From: CAYRGQ01 sp964444885
Lineage (GTDB): Bacteria; Bacteroidota; Bacteroidia; Sphingobacteriales; Sphingobacteriaceae
Assembly (NCBI GenBank): GCA_964444885.1
Contig: CAYUIZ010000011.1
Coordinates: 1 to 42,554, forward strand
DNA: 42,554 bases
Direction of reading: 5' to 3'
The translations under genes were made by a program, and so were the position numbers. A model generated the notes under the pieces. It had not been told where the DNA came from. It saw nothing but the letters and a program-made list of their open reading frames with translations, and ran no database searches. This document shows positions 8,597-16,430 of the stretch, one piece after another (within the stretch, counting starts at the first letter, position 1; each line of letters opens with the position of its first letter).

Positions 8597-9550
8597 ATGC
8601 CCCTTTCATTCAATCCGGTCAAACTTTTTGCTGGTTCGGGTTCTATAGGCCTAGCCGAAAAAATCGCCAAATCGTATGGGAAGGCTCTCGGCGAGATGAC
8701 CATTTCGCGCTTCAGTGACGGCGAAATACAGCCTTCTTACAATGAGTCAGTCCGCGGTTGCGACGTTTACCTCATCCAGTCCACCTATCAGCCCAACGAC
8801 CATTTGTTTGAACTTTTGCTGATGATCGACGCCGCCAAGCGTGCCTCTGCCCATTATATCATCGCCGTGGTACCCTACTTCGGTTTCGCCCGTCAAGACC
8901 GCAAGGACAAGCCCCGGGTGGCCATCGGCGCCAAGCTGATCGCCAACTTGTTGACGGCTGCCGGCGCGCATCGCATTATGACCATGGACCTGCACGCAGC
9001 GCAAATACAAGGTTTTTTCGATATTCCGGTCGACCACTTGGACGCTTCCGTGATTTTCGTTCCCCATATCAAGTCGTTGAACCTACCCAACCTGACGATC
9101 GCATCGCCGGACATGGGCGGCTCGTACCGGGCCCGTACGTTCGCGAAGTACTTCAACGCCGAAGTGGTGATCTGCGACAAACGGCGCAAACGCGCCAACG
9201 AGATCGAATCGATGTCCATCATCGGCAACGTAGAAGGACAAGACATCGTGCTGATCGACGACATCTGCGACACGGCGGGCACGCTGAGCAAAGCGGCATC
9301 GCTGATCATGGAAAACGGCGCGGCAAGTGTCCGGGCGGTGTGTACGCATCCCGTGCTGAGCGGTAAGGCAATCGAAACGATCGAAAACTCTGCACTCACC
9401 GAGCTTATCATCACCGATTCCATCCCGCTGAAACGCGAAAGTAAGAAAATCAAGGTACTTTCCACCGCACCGCTATTTGCTAACGCGATCAAAAACGTTA
9501 ACGAACATGGCTCCATCAGCGCATTATTTGACACGGATCGCGTGCAATAA
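8597..9550 (+). CDS. prs: Ribose-phosphate pyrophosphokinase (PRPP synthase)
   Basis: Makes 5-phosphoribosyl-1-pyrophosphate from ribose-5-phosphate and ATP, the common precursor for purine, pyrimidine, NAD, His and Trp synthesis. The 317-residue length is that of class I enzymes. Motifs in order: KLFAGSGSIGLAEKIA at the N-terminus, FSDGEIQ (phosphate and ATP binding), YFGFARQDRKDKPRVAIGAK (flexible catalytic loop), DLHAAQIQGFFDIPVDHL, SPDMGG, and the ribose-5-phosphate loop DDICDTAGTLSKAA. The start at 8597 gives the usual N-terminus. The beta-barrel gene follows almost immediately, so the two may be cotranscribed. Confidence 0.96.
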   Translation: MPLSFNPVKLFAGSGSIGLAEKIAKSYGKALGEMTISRFSDGEIQPSYNESVRGCDVYLIQSTYQPNDHLFELLLMIDAAKRASAHYIIAVVPYFGFARQDRKDKPRVAIGAKLIANLLTAAGAHRIMTMDLHAAQIQGFFDIPVDHLDASVIFVPHIKSLNLPNLTIASPDMGGSYRARTFAKYFNAEVVICDKRRKRANEIESMSIIGNVEGQDIVLIDDICDTAGTLSKAASLIMENGAASVRAVCTHPVLSGKAIETIENSALTELIITDSIPLKRESKKIKVLSTAPLFANAIKNVNEHGSISALFDTDRVQ

Positions 9551-9551
9551 G

Positions 9552-10169
9552 TTGCGCAAAATCCAATTCCACGTTGTCTGTTTAGGATTATTCGTCGCGG
9601 TGTCTTTTTCATCGACATACGCGCAGTTGTCTCCACAAAAACCGAATCAAATCGTGGCGCATCTGGCTGTCGGCGGCAATTCCCACCTTCGCTTGGCTAA
9701 GGTGGAGGGTCGGTCCACGCCCACCGGCAAAACATCCGTCATGGCAGGCGGCGCATACCAGCGTCAATTGACCCAACATGTTTACGTAAGCGGTGGTCTG
9801 ACTTACTCGCGCCATACGTATACCGCACGCACCGGAATGGCTACCGGCGCCCCCTCTACCCAGATCAACGCGCAAGTCGAACTGATTTCGATCCCTTTGC
9901 TAGCACGGTTCGATCTGGGGAAATTCATGTTTGTCAACGCCGGGCCATCCGTGGATTTCGAGGTTAACCGGATCGAAAACGCACGTCATTCACGCCAGAG
10001 TGGCATTGGCGCGTCTGTCGGTATCGGAGCTCAATACCAAGTTACGAACGTGTCCCTGTGGGCCAATCCCTTCCTCAAACATCATGCAATCATCCCCTTC
10101 AGTGGCCAGCGACATCCCGCTAAGCTGAACGTTGCCGGGTTAGCTGTCGGCGTGGATTATCGATTCTAA
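9552..10169 (+). CDS. Outer membrane beta-barrel protein (OMP_b-brl-like), TTG start
   Basis: Predicted small outer-membrane barrel of unknown function, 205 residues. With the TTG at 9552 as start, the N-terminus is a clean signal peptide: positive MRK, a hydrophobic core VVCLGLFVAV, and cleavage after STYA. Alternating hydrophobic strands with glycine and aromatic residues follow (for example GGAYQRQLTQHVYVSGGLTY), ending in VAGLAVGVDYRF with the terminal phenylalanine typical of barrels. The TTG is one base after the prs stop, suggesting translational coupling. An in-frame ATG at 9507 would overlap prs by 44 bases and give a less typical signal sequence. The start is uncertain; the barrel type is likely. 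Confidence 0.75.
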   Translation: MRKIQFHVVCLGLFVAVSFSSTYAQLSPQKPNQIVAHLAVGGNSHLRLAKVEGRSTPTGKTSVMAGGAYQRQLTQHVYVSGGLTYSRHTYTARTGMATGAPSTQINAQVELISIPLLARFDLGKFMFVNAGPSVDFEVNRIENARHSRQSGIGASVGIGAQYQVTNVSLWANPFLKHHAIIPFSGQRHPAKLNVAGLAVGVDYRF

Positions 10170-10378
10170 ATAACCTGGTATAGCAGGCCGAGCTCCTATC
10201 TTCTGGTAGAAACACGCCCCTCAAAACATTAACCTGGGACTCCGTTTTTGACCTAAGTTCCGTTTATAAAATGGCTATTCGCTCGCCACATCGGCCCCCG
10301 GGGATGAAACCCGGGACTAGAACTAAATAAATCCCCGAAATATTAACCGACAAAGGCCGAACAATCACTTTTATTGTT

Positions 10379-10386
10379 TACCTTTG
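10379..10386 (+). promoter_or_regulatory. Putative -7 promoter element of rplY
   Basis: TACCTTTG matches TAnnTTTG exactly, 30 bases before the rplY ATG. No TTTG lies at the -33 distance. Confidence 0.45.
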
Positions 10387-10416
10387 CACGCTCAAAATTA
10401 ATCTAATTTGTACAAA

Positions 10417-11007
10417 ATGAAATCAATTGCTATTAGCGGTTCTCTCCGCGAGAACGTAGGGAAAAGAGACGCGAAAGAGCTGCGCTACGAGGGAAAAATC
10501 CCTGCAGTACTCTACGGTGGTGAAAAACAACACCACTTTGCCGTGTCCGCAGCTGATTTGAAGCCAGTCCTGTACACACCGGACGTTCATTTCATCGACC
10601 TGGATCTAGATGGTGCTAAGTTTCAAGCCATCGTTCAGGAAACACAGTTTCACCCATTGACCGACCAAATCCGTCACATCGACTTTTTGGAACTTTCTGA
10701 CAAGAAAGAAGTGGCGATCAACATTCCGGTGAAATTGACAGGTACGTCGCCGGGTGTCCGGTCGGGTGGTAAACTGGTGCAAAAACTGCGCAACCTGCGC
10801 GTCAAGGCGTTGCCTACTAACTTGCCGCAATACATCGAAGTTAGCCTGAGTGCGCTGAACGTTGGCAACTCGGTACGCGTTTCGGAAATCCAACTCGAAA
10901 ACGCGAAAATACTGAACAACGCAGACGACACCATCGTTTCGGTAGTCATGTCACGGGCATTGCGCCAAGCAGAGCAAGAAGCCAAGGCAGAAAAGAAATC
11001 CACCTAA
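10417..11007 (+). CDS. rplY: 50S ribosomal protein L25 (CTC/TL5 type)
   Basis: Binds 5S rRNA in the central protuberance of the large ribosomal subunit. The 196-residue product is the long CTC form. An N-terminal L25 domain (about residues 1-90; KRDAKELRYEGKIPAVLYGG, then DLDLDGAKFQAIVQETQFHPLTD) is joined to a C-terminal TL5-like beta domain (about 95-180; NIPVKLTGTSPGVRSGGKLVQ, RVKALPTNLPQYIEVSLSAL) and a charged tail. The ATG at 10417 is chosen over an upstream in-frame TTG (10408) because it fits the family N-terminus. A terminator directly after the gene separates it from pth, with which it is commonly linked. Confidence 0.95.
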   Translation: MKSIAISGSLRENVGKRDAKELRYEGKIPAVLYGGEKQHHFAVSAADLKPVLYTPDVHFIDLDLDGAKFQAIVQETQFHPLTDQIRHIDFLELSDKKEVAINIPVKLTGTSPGVRSGGKLVQKLRNLRVKALPTNLPQYIEVSLSALNVGNSVRVSEIQLENAKILNNADDTIVSVVMSRALRQAEQEAKAEKKST

Positions 11008-11031
11008 TCTACTGCACAGTAAACAAACGAG

Positions 11032-11062
11032 CACCCACCCCCATCCGGGTGGGTGTTTTTTT
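11032..11062 (+). terminator. Intrinsic terminator after rplY
   Basis: CACCCACCC (11032-11040) and GGGTGGGTG (11047-11055) form a perfect 9-bp stem with a 6-base loop, followed by seven T residues. Confidence 0.9.
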
Positions 11063-11077
11063 ATTAGGGCATTTTGA

Positions 11078-11085
11078 TATTTTTG
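11078..11085 (+). promoter_or_regulatory. Putative -7 promoter element of pth
   Basis: TATTTTTG fits TAnnTTTG exactly and lies 25 bases before the pth ATG, just after the rplY terminator. No clear -33 box is present. Confidence 0.4.
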
Positions 11086-11110
11086 CCCTTTGTCAACACA
11101 AACTAATGGC

Positions 11111-11671
11111 ATGAAACATCTCATCGTAGGACTGGGTAATATCGGTGCGGAATATGCCGATACACGGCACAACATCGGGTTTATGATAGCAGACGAGATG
11201 GCCAAGCAGGCTGGCGCCTCTTTCTCTACGCTCCGCCACGCCTACTACGCCGAATACAAGCACCGCGGCAGCAATGTCCACCTCATCAAGCCGACCACCT
11301 ACATGAACCTAAGCGGCAAAGCCGTCAATTTCTGGATGCATGAACTGAAAATACCCCTCGAGCGGGTGCTGGTCATTGTCGATGACCTGGCCATCCCTTT
11401 CGGCAAGGTCAAGCTGCGCCCCAAAGGGAGCTCGGCAGGCCATAACGGATTGCGAAGTATCGAAGCGTTGTGCGGCGGCCAAAACTATCCCAGGCTCCGG
11501 TTTGGGGTTGGTGACAATTTCCCGAAAGGCAGGCAGGTTGATTATGTCCTGAGTGGCTTTGACAATGACGAATTGGTGGAGTTGCCCCCACTCATTGAGC
11601 GCTCCGTGCAGATGGCGCACAGCTTCGTCCATATTGGCATCGAACTGACCATGACGCAGTTTAACAAGTAG
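11111..11671 (+). CDS. pth: Peptidyl-tRNA hydrolase
   Basis: Releases tRNA from prematurely dropped peptidyl-tRNA by hydrolysing the ester bond. The 186-residue product has the family's active-site set: LIVGLGNIG with the substrate-binding asparagine, YADTRHNIGF with the catalytic histidine, KPTTYMNLSGKAV, VIVDDLAIPFGKVKLR with the aspartate, and GHNGLRSIE. The ATG at 11111 is chosen because the protein then begins MKHLIVGLGN as expected; an upstream in-frame TTG (11090) adds seven unrelated residues. It ends four bases from the convergent RDD gene. Confidence 0.96.
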   Translation: MKHLIVGLGNIGAEYADTRHNIGFMIADEMAKQAGASFSTLRHAYYAEYKHRGSNVHLIKPTTYMNLSGKAVNFWMHELKIPLERVLVIVDDLAIPFGKVKLRPKGSSAGHNGLRSIEALCGGQNYPRLRFGVGDNFPKGRQVDYVLSGFDNDELVELPPLIERSVQMAHSFVHIGIELTMTQFNK

Positions 11672-11675
11672 CTGG

Positions 11676-12293
11676 TTAAATCAACCGGTCCTTGACTACC
11701 CAGGTCCCGGCGATTTTGTCATGCAAGCACTGTTGCTTCCGATCAAAAAACCCGCTTAGAAACCCAATCCCCAAGGTGGCAACACCCACTAGTTTCGCCA
11801 GGTTGCGGGCAAACGCCACGCCGTAGCCGATGGGGCTACCTGTGGTTGTCGTTACCTTCACCCCCACAAGCAGTTTTCCGATGGTGGCCTGCCGCTTCGA
11901 CCCTTCGAATCCTACGCTAAAGGCAAACTTAATTACCGGGATGATCGCCAGCCCCATCAGTAGCATGGCAATGCGTTCTTCCGTGGCGGGCGTACCTGCC
12001 ACGTATAGCAAAGCAATCATCGCATATACACTCAGGGCGACGAAATAGTCGATGCCCAAGGCGAGTAGGCGCACGTCAAGCGTAGCGAAGTACTGGGGCA
12101 AGGTGGCCTGATGGCTGATCTGCAGCGCCTGGCTCAACGCCGCGAACTCACGCACCTCCTTATAATCTTTCTCTCCTTCGGGCTTGATGAAGTCAGTAGG
12201 TTTCAACTTCCGGGCCTGAATCTCTTGAAACGTAAATGGCCCGGCAGGCTTTCCGTCGACCACGACATAATAGTGTAAGTCCTGCAAGTCCAT
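11676..12293 (-). CDS. RDD family membrane protein with N-terminal GYF_2-like domain
   Basis: A 205-residue predicted inner-membrane protein of unknown function. Residues 1-50 resemble the GYF_2 (DUF4339) module (YYVVVDGKPAGPFTFQEIQA), which often binds peptides. The rest carries hydrophobic segments of an RDD domain: a first helix near residues 70-95 with an arginine followed by an aspartate (LLALGIDYFVAL), a second near 105-125, and KRQATIGKLLVGVKV ahead of a third. It is the last gene of a four-gene minus-strand run (SDR, PspC, LiaF-like, RDD) and starts nine bases after the LiaF-like gene. Confidence 0.8.
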   Translation of the reverse strand: MDLQDLHYYVVVDGKPAGPFTFQEIQARKLKPTDFIKPEGEKDYKEVREFAALSQALQISHQATLPQYFATLDVRLLALGIDYFVALSVYAMIALLYVAGTPATEERIAMLLMGLAIIPVIKFAFSVGFEGSKRQATIGKLLVGVKVTTTTGSPIGYGVAFARNLAKLVGVATLGIGFLSGFFDRKQQCLHDKIAGTWVVKDRLI

Positions 12294-12302
12294 CCGCTTG
12301 AT

Positions 12303-13268
12303 CTAATACCGTTTCACTTCAAACGAACTCAATCCGCCGCTGAGCTGAATCATATATTTTGTTTCCGCACCCGCATAGTTTGGCGTCGTGTACGAGCCAT
12401 CGGGCAGTTTGGTGAACCCGCGGAAGTCGCGGGACGACAGGCCAGACTGACTGACGATCCGGCATGCTGCCGACTCGGGAATCGCGATCTCCACGCTTGA
12501 CACGCCCCCGGTGACGATCACCTGCGACGACTCCAGTGGCGCACCCAATTTCACCTCAACCGAGGAGGCACCGCCTTTGATCCGCAACTCGTCAACTTTG
12601 AAGTCTGAAAGGTCGAAATCTGCCACGCCGGCCCCGAAATCAAGCTGGATATTCCAAACCGGATTCGGATTTAACCGCATTTTCGCTGTATTTTCCTGCT
12701 GGCCAAGGGTCACACCTTGGCCCTCATTGCCTTCCATCACAAAACTGATGCTTGCTGCCGGCGGCTTCGAATCCAAACTTTCTATCAAGTTTACCGTGTG
12801 GACGCCCACCGAGCTTTTTGTCTCGGCTTCAAATAATTTATCGGTGGTACCGTCAATCTCGTATTCGATCGCTCCACCTTTGATCCTTAGATGAGCCTCG
12901 ACAATATTCGGATTGTAATCAAATGCAAACCGTTCTTCAGATACGCGTGTTCGGTCCCGGCGATCAGCACGCCTCGATTCGGTTGATTCGGTCCGGCCTC
13001 GTTTGCTAAAACTCCACCAATTGCCGCTCGACGGAACTGTGCCCTTGTAGGCCAGAAAAGCCAGTGCAGCCAATGTGACTACAATAGAAATCGCATTGCC
13101 AGCGCCCCGGCGGGGCACCAGGAGATTGACACCGATGATGATCAGGATAACGGGCCACATATTGATGACCGATCGCCAGTAGAAGTCAATATAGCCTAAG
13201 TTGTTCAGCAAAATAACTATCCCCACCACCAGCAGGATCAGCCCCGAACTCATTTTTTCTTTGTCCAT
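12303..13268 (-). CDS. LiaF-like membrane protein (DUF5668 helices plus LiaF C-terminal-like domain)
   Basis: A 321-residue protein. The N-terminus has two or three short membrane segments (about residues 8-25, 33-52 and 58-75) like the LiaI-LiaF transmembrane region. A polar linker rich in Arg/Ser/Glu follows, then a beta-rich C-terminal domain (about 125-321) with repeated solenoid-like strands (LRIKGGAIEYEI, LRIKGGASSVEVKLG, VIVTGGVSSVEIAIPE), as in LiaF and DUF4097-type domains. Relatives modulate envelope-stress signalling; the role here is unknown. It begins five bases after the PspC gene, consistent with a joint envelope-stress operon. Confidence 0.8.
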   Translation of the reverse strand: MDKEKMSSGLILLVVGIVILLNNLGYIDFYWRSVINMWPVILIIIGVNLLVPRRGAGNAISIVVTLAALAFLAYKGTVPSSGNWWSFSKRGRTESTESRRADRRDRTRVSEERFAFDYNPNIVEAHLRIKGGAIEYEIDGTTDKLFEAETKSSVGVHTVNLIESLDSKPPAASISFVMEGNEGQGVTLGQQENTAKMRLNPNPVWNIQLDFGAGVADFDLSDFKVDELRIKGGASSVEVKLGAPLESSQVIVTGGVSSVEIAIPESAACRIVSQSGLSSRDFRGFTKLPDGSYTTPNYAGAETKYMIQLSGGLSSFEVKRY

Positions 13269-13273
13269 AGCGA

Positions 13274-13903
13274 TTAGTTTTTAGGTGTATTATCCTCAGG
13301 CGTCACGTCTTCAGGGGTCTCGCTTGCATGATCGGATTCCTCGGTTACGGGCGCTTGCGGGCGGGGCACCGGCTGTGGCTCGGCGCCGCGGCTTGGGAAC
13401 GCGGTTGCAATGTTTGCTAATCCGATAACAATCAGTATTACCGGCCAATATTTGGCCAAATCACTCCAATGGAACAAATCAAGTTGCAAAAGCAGAAAGA
13501 ATACGCCGATTCCCAACAGGATAATCCCAGCAATAGTTTTGTCTTTATTTGATTTGCGTTTAACAGGGGTTGGACGCGGGGGTGGCGGACTATAAGCGCT
13601 GAACGCGCCAGCGCCACTTTCGTCGCCGACATCTGCTGAAGCAGACACTGGATCATTGACCCGATAGTCTACCTTGAAGGGGTCTAGCGAATGTGCTAAG
13701 CTCTTCACTGGCAATACGACCCATAAAACGATGTACACCACCGGACCGGCAAAACCGATTCCCCACCCCGCAAAAAATATGGTGAGTATAAAACCGACGC
13801 GAATCCAGGTTTTGTCTACGGCAAAATACTCGGCCAAACCTGCACAAACGCCCGCCACCGCTCCTTCGTGTGGTATTCGTTGCAATTTTTTGTTTGTTTC
13901 CAT
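13274..13903 (-). CDS. PspC domain protein with LiaI/LiaF-type transmembrane region
   Basis: A 209-residue inner-membrane protein. Residues 5-65 form a PspC domain: RIPHEGAVAGVCAGLAEYF, VDKTWIRVGFI, then a long hydrophobic stretch ending in VLWVVLPVK. A proline-rich linker (about 100-118) leads to a second hydrophobic region (about 123-165, IAGIILLGIGVFFLLLQL) like DUF5668. The tail is acidic and proline-rich. PspC proteins respond to envelope stress in other bacteria. Pairing with the LiaF-like gene and, 15 bases upstream, the SDR gene suggests one transcript. Confidence 0.85.
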   Translation of the reverse strand: METNKKLQRIPHEGAVAGVCAGLAEYFAVDKTWIRVGFILTIFFAGWGIGFAGPVVYIVLWVVLPVKSLAHSLDPFKVDYRVNDPVSASADVGDESGAGAFSAYSPPPPRPTPVKRKSNKDKTIAGIILLGIGVFFLLLQLDLFHWSDLAKYWPVILIVIGLANIATAFPSRGAEPQPVPRPQAPVTEESDHASETPEDVTPEDNTPKN

Positions 13904-13918
13904 CGCTTTACATGAATG

Positions 13919-14632
13919 TTAGATGTTACCCTGCCGCGGTGCTACGATGACCTCGTCGATACTCGCCCCTTCGCTTACATCAAGGGCCAGCCGCACAGCA
14001 CCCGCCACATCGCTCGGCATGACGAAACGGCTATCCGGCAAGGACGTGCCTGACCACGAAGCCGTCTTGGTCGAACCGGGAACAACCTCCGTCACCCGTA
14101 TGCCGTGCGCCCTCAGCTCCTCCCGCAACACACGAGTTAGACTGCGTAGCGCAGCTTTTGTTACGCTGTACGTGCCCGCCGATACGACGGGTGTTTTCGC
14201 GGCTACGGAGGTAATATTCACGATATGGCCCTCCCCCTTCCTGATCATTTCCAACGCCATGCCGCGTGCCAGCCGATGAGGTGTCACGTAGTTGGCCTGC
14301 CATTGCTGAGCGAAGTCCGTTTCCGTTTCCTCCAGCACAGACACGGGATGGAAAATACCGAGGTTATTAATCAATACGCTGACATCGCGCTGACTGGCCC
14401 AACGGAGAAGCGCCACACATCCGGCCTCCGTCGCTAGGTCGCAGGCATGGCTTTCCGCGCGGGTTTCTGGATGCTGGATCCGGAGGGCGTCTTCCAGTTC
14501 ATGAAGATCCTCCTGACTGCGCGCGGCCAGCAACACATCGTATCCAGCCCGCGCCAGTTCGAACGCGATGGCCCTGCCTATCCCCTTGGTGGCGCCGGTC
14601 ACTAAGGCGGTCCTTTTCTGTTGTACTCCCAT
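13919..14632 (-). CDS. Short-chain dehydrogenase/reductase
   Basis: NAD(P)-dependent oxidoreductase of the classical SDR family, 237 residues; substrate unknown. Visible motifs: TGATKGIGRAIA (nucleotide binding), NNLGI in place of the usual NNAG, the catalytic serine in ITSVAA, and YSVTKAALRSL with the catalytic Tyr-x3-Lys. It resembles the ketoacyl reductase-like FabG group but lies away from fatty-acid genes. The ATG at 14632 is preferred over an in-frame GTG two codons upstream. It is the first gene of the operon with pspC-like, LiaF-like and RDD genes, and the promoter at 14655-14687 precedes it. Confidence 0.9.
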   Translation of the reverse strand: MGVQQKRTALVTGATKGIGRAIAFELARAGYDVLLAARSQEDLHELEDALRIQHPETRAESHACDLATEAGCVALLRWASQRDVSVLINNLGIFHPVSVLEETETDFAQQWQANYVTPHRLARGMALEMIRKGEGHIVNITSVAAKTPVVSAGTYSVTKAALRSLTRVLREELRAHGIRVTEVVPGSTKTASWSGTSLPDSRFVMPSDVAGAVRLALDVSEGASIDEVIVAPRQGNI

Positions 14633-14654
14633 GATCACAAAATTGTTTTAAAAC

Positions 14655-14687
14655 CAAAATTACCCATTATTTGCGGAGAGGCGCAAA
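14655..14687 (-). promoter_or_regulatory. Bacteroidota-type promoter of the SDR-PspC-LiaF-RDD operon
   Basis: On the minus strand, TTTG (14687-14684) and TAATTTTG (14662-14655) match the -33 and -7 consensus with a 21-base spacer. They lie about 23 bases upstream of the SDR start. Confidence 0.6.
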
Positions 14688-14817
14688 AACAAAGTGGCGC
14701 GTTTCGCGTTTTGGAGAAAGACAAAACCCGCTACGGCCGCAGCGCTGCCGTAGCAGTCACCACGCCAGCTTTTTCGGCGAAAAGTGTATCTTTATCCGGT
14801 TAATCGAACGAACATTT

Positions 14818-15552
14818 ATGTTTTTTACCTACTTTGGCCAATACCTGCTGCTCCTCAAGTCTGTTTTTAAACGGCCGGAGAAATGGAAAATATACTTCAA
14901 GGAAATCATCCATGAGATGAACGAGATCGGTGTCGGGTCGCTAGGCCTGATCATGATTATCTCAACATTCATCGGGGCGGTTATGACGATGCAAATAGCC
15001 TTTCAGCTGGTTTCAGACTTGATTCCGACCTCCGTTATCGGGCAGATCAACCGCGACTCCAACATTCTGGAACTCGGCCCTACGATATCCGCCCTCGTCT
15101 TAATGGGCAAAGTGGGATCGTCCATTTCGTCACAAATCGGATCCATGCGGGTGACCGAGCAGATTGATGCCTTGGAAATCATGGGTATCAACGCGCCCGG
15201 CTACCTGATTCTCCCCAAAATCCTTGCGGGAATTACGATGATACCGGCATTGGTTGTGGTGGCTATTACCTGCGCCATCGCCGGCGGTCTGGCTGGGGGC
15301 GCACTTTCTGGCGCAGTGACGCCGGCCGACTATATTCAGGGAATTACGGACGGTTTCAACGGTTTTACGGTAACGGTAGCGATGGTCAAGGCTTTCGTGT
15401 TCGGATTTATCATCACATCTGTCCCCGCTTATAAAGGCTTCTACGTGCGCGGCGGTGCGCTGGAAGTAGGACAAGCCAGTACGCAGTCCGTGGTTATTGG
15501 CTGTATCAGCATCCTGGCTGCCGACTACGTGATCACTGCACTTATGCTCTAA
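14818..15552 (+). CDS. mlaE: MlaE-family ABC transporter permease
   Basis: Inner-membrane permease of the Mla-type lipid transport system, which moves phospholipids between the two membranes. The 244-residue product has the family's central signature ISTFIGAVMTMQIAFQL and the region IGSMRVTEQIDALEIMGINA (the EQ-loop that contacts the ATPase). These are followed by membrane segments with LAGGALSGAVTP and a C-terminal stretch GGALEVGQASTQSVV. The ATG at 14818 is the first that gives a family-like N-terminus. The ATPase gene follows 14 bases later. No MlaD substrate-binding gene is adjacent. Confidence 0.92.
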   Translation: MFFTYFGQYLLLLKSVFKRPEKWKIYFKEIIHEMNEIGVGSLGLIMIISTFIGAVMTMQIAFQLVSDLIPTSVIGQINRDSNILELGPTISALVLMGKVGSSISSQIGSMRVTEQIDALEIMGINAPGYLILPKILAGITMIPALVVVAITCAIAGGLAGGALSGAVTPADYIQGITDGFNGFTVTVAMVKAFVFGFIITSVPAYKGFYVRGGALEVGQASTQSVVIGCISILAADYVITALML

Positions 15553-15566
15553 CTTACGCCATCCAC

Positions 15567-16319
15567 ATGATATCAATCGAGAACATTCATAAATCCTTTG
15601 GTTCCAACCACGTACTGCGCGGCATTGATGCCCAATTCGAACCGGGCAAGATCAGCTTAATCATCGGCGGATCGGGATCCGGCAAAAGTACGCTTCTGAA
15701 GTGCATGGTGGGCTTGCACCGGCCAGAGACGGGAACGGTTATCTACGATGGACAGGATTTCACCCGGCTGAGCTTTGAAGACCGCATCCCCGTGCGCAAG
15801 GAAATCGGCATGCTCTTCCAAAACTCCGCTTTGTTCGACTCGATGACCGTGGAACAGAACATTATGTTTCCGCTGGAAATGTTCTCCGACATGAGCCAGG
15901 CCGAGAAGCTGGAACGCGCAAACTATTGCCTCGAGCGCGTCAACCTTCCCGGAACGAATAAACTTTACCCCGCCGAACTGTCCGGAGGAATGAAAAAAAG
16001 GGTGGGTATAGCGCGAGCCATCAGCATGAGCCCCAAGTACCTGTTTTGTGATGAACCCAACTCGGGACTCGACCCCGAGACAGCCATCCTAATCGACGAA
16101 CTGATTCAGGAGCTGACCAAAGAATACAATTGCACCACGGTGGTGGTGACCCACGACATGAACTCGGTAATGGGTATCGGCGAATACATTTTATTCCTGT
16201 ACCAAGGCCAGAAATGGTGGGAAGGATCCAATAAGGACATTGCGCATTCGGATGTGAAAGAGCTTAACAACTTCGTTTTTGCCAGCCCGTTTATGCAGGC
16301 CGCCAAGAGCAACTTTTAA
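15567..16319 (+). CDS. mlaF: MlaF-family ABC transporter ATP-binding protein
   Basis: ATPase partner of the MlaE permease, 250 residues. Walker A is GGSGSGKST (about residues 33-41). The Q-loop region reads IGMLFQNSALFDSMTV, typical of the Mla/Mkl group. The ABC signature is LSGGMKKRVGIARA, Walker B is YLFCDEPNSGLDPETA, and the H-loop is VVVTHDM. It sits 14 bases after mlaE, so the two are surely cotranscribed. The downstream gene is a methyltransferase rather than mlaD. Confidence 0.94.
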   Translation: MISIENIHKSFGSNHVLRGIDAQFEPGKISLIIGGSGSGKSTLLKCMVGLHRPETGTVIYDGQDFTRLSFEDRIPVRKEIGMLFQNSALFDSMTVEQNIMFPLEMFSDMSQAEKLERANYCLERVNLPGTNKLYPAELSGGMKKRVGIARAISMSPKYLFCDEPNSGLDPETAILIDELIQELTKEYNCTTVVVTHDMNSVMGIGEYILFLYQGQKWWEGSNKDIAHSDVKELNNFVFASPFMQAAKSNF

Positions 16320-16378
16320 CCGCGGCGCAGCGTATCCGCAAGGTTCCCGATGGTAGGGAAATCGCTTTTGAAACGTCT

Positions 16379-16403
16379 CTATCCCCCCGGATAGGTGTCC
16401 TAT
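16379..16403 (+). promoter_or_regulatory. Two overlapping, mutually exclusive short hairpins
   Basis: CTATCC (16379-16384) pairs with GGATAG (16389-16394) around CCCC. The second arm can instead be drawn in ATAGG (16391-16395) with CCTAT (16399-16403) around TGT. Both cannot form at once. The element lies in the spacer before the methyltransferase. No function is shown. Confidence 0.3.
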
Positions 16404-16430
16404 TGCCAGATTTCAACCCGGAGGCTAGCA

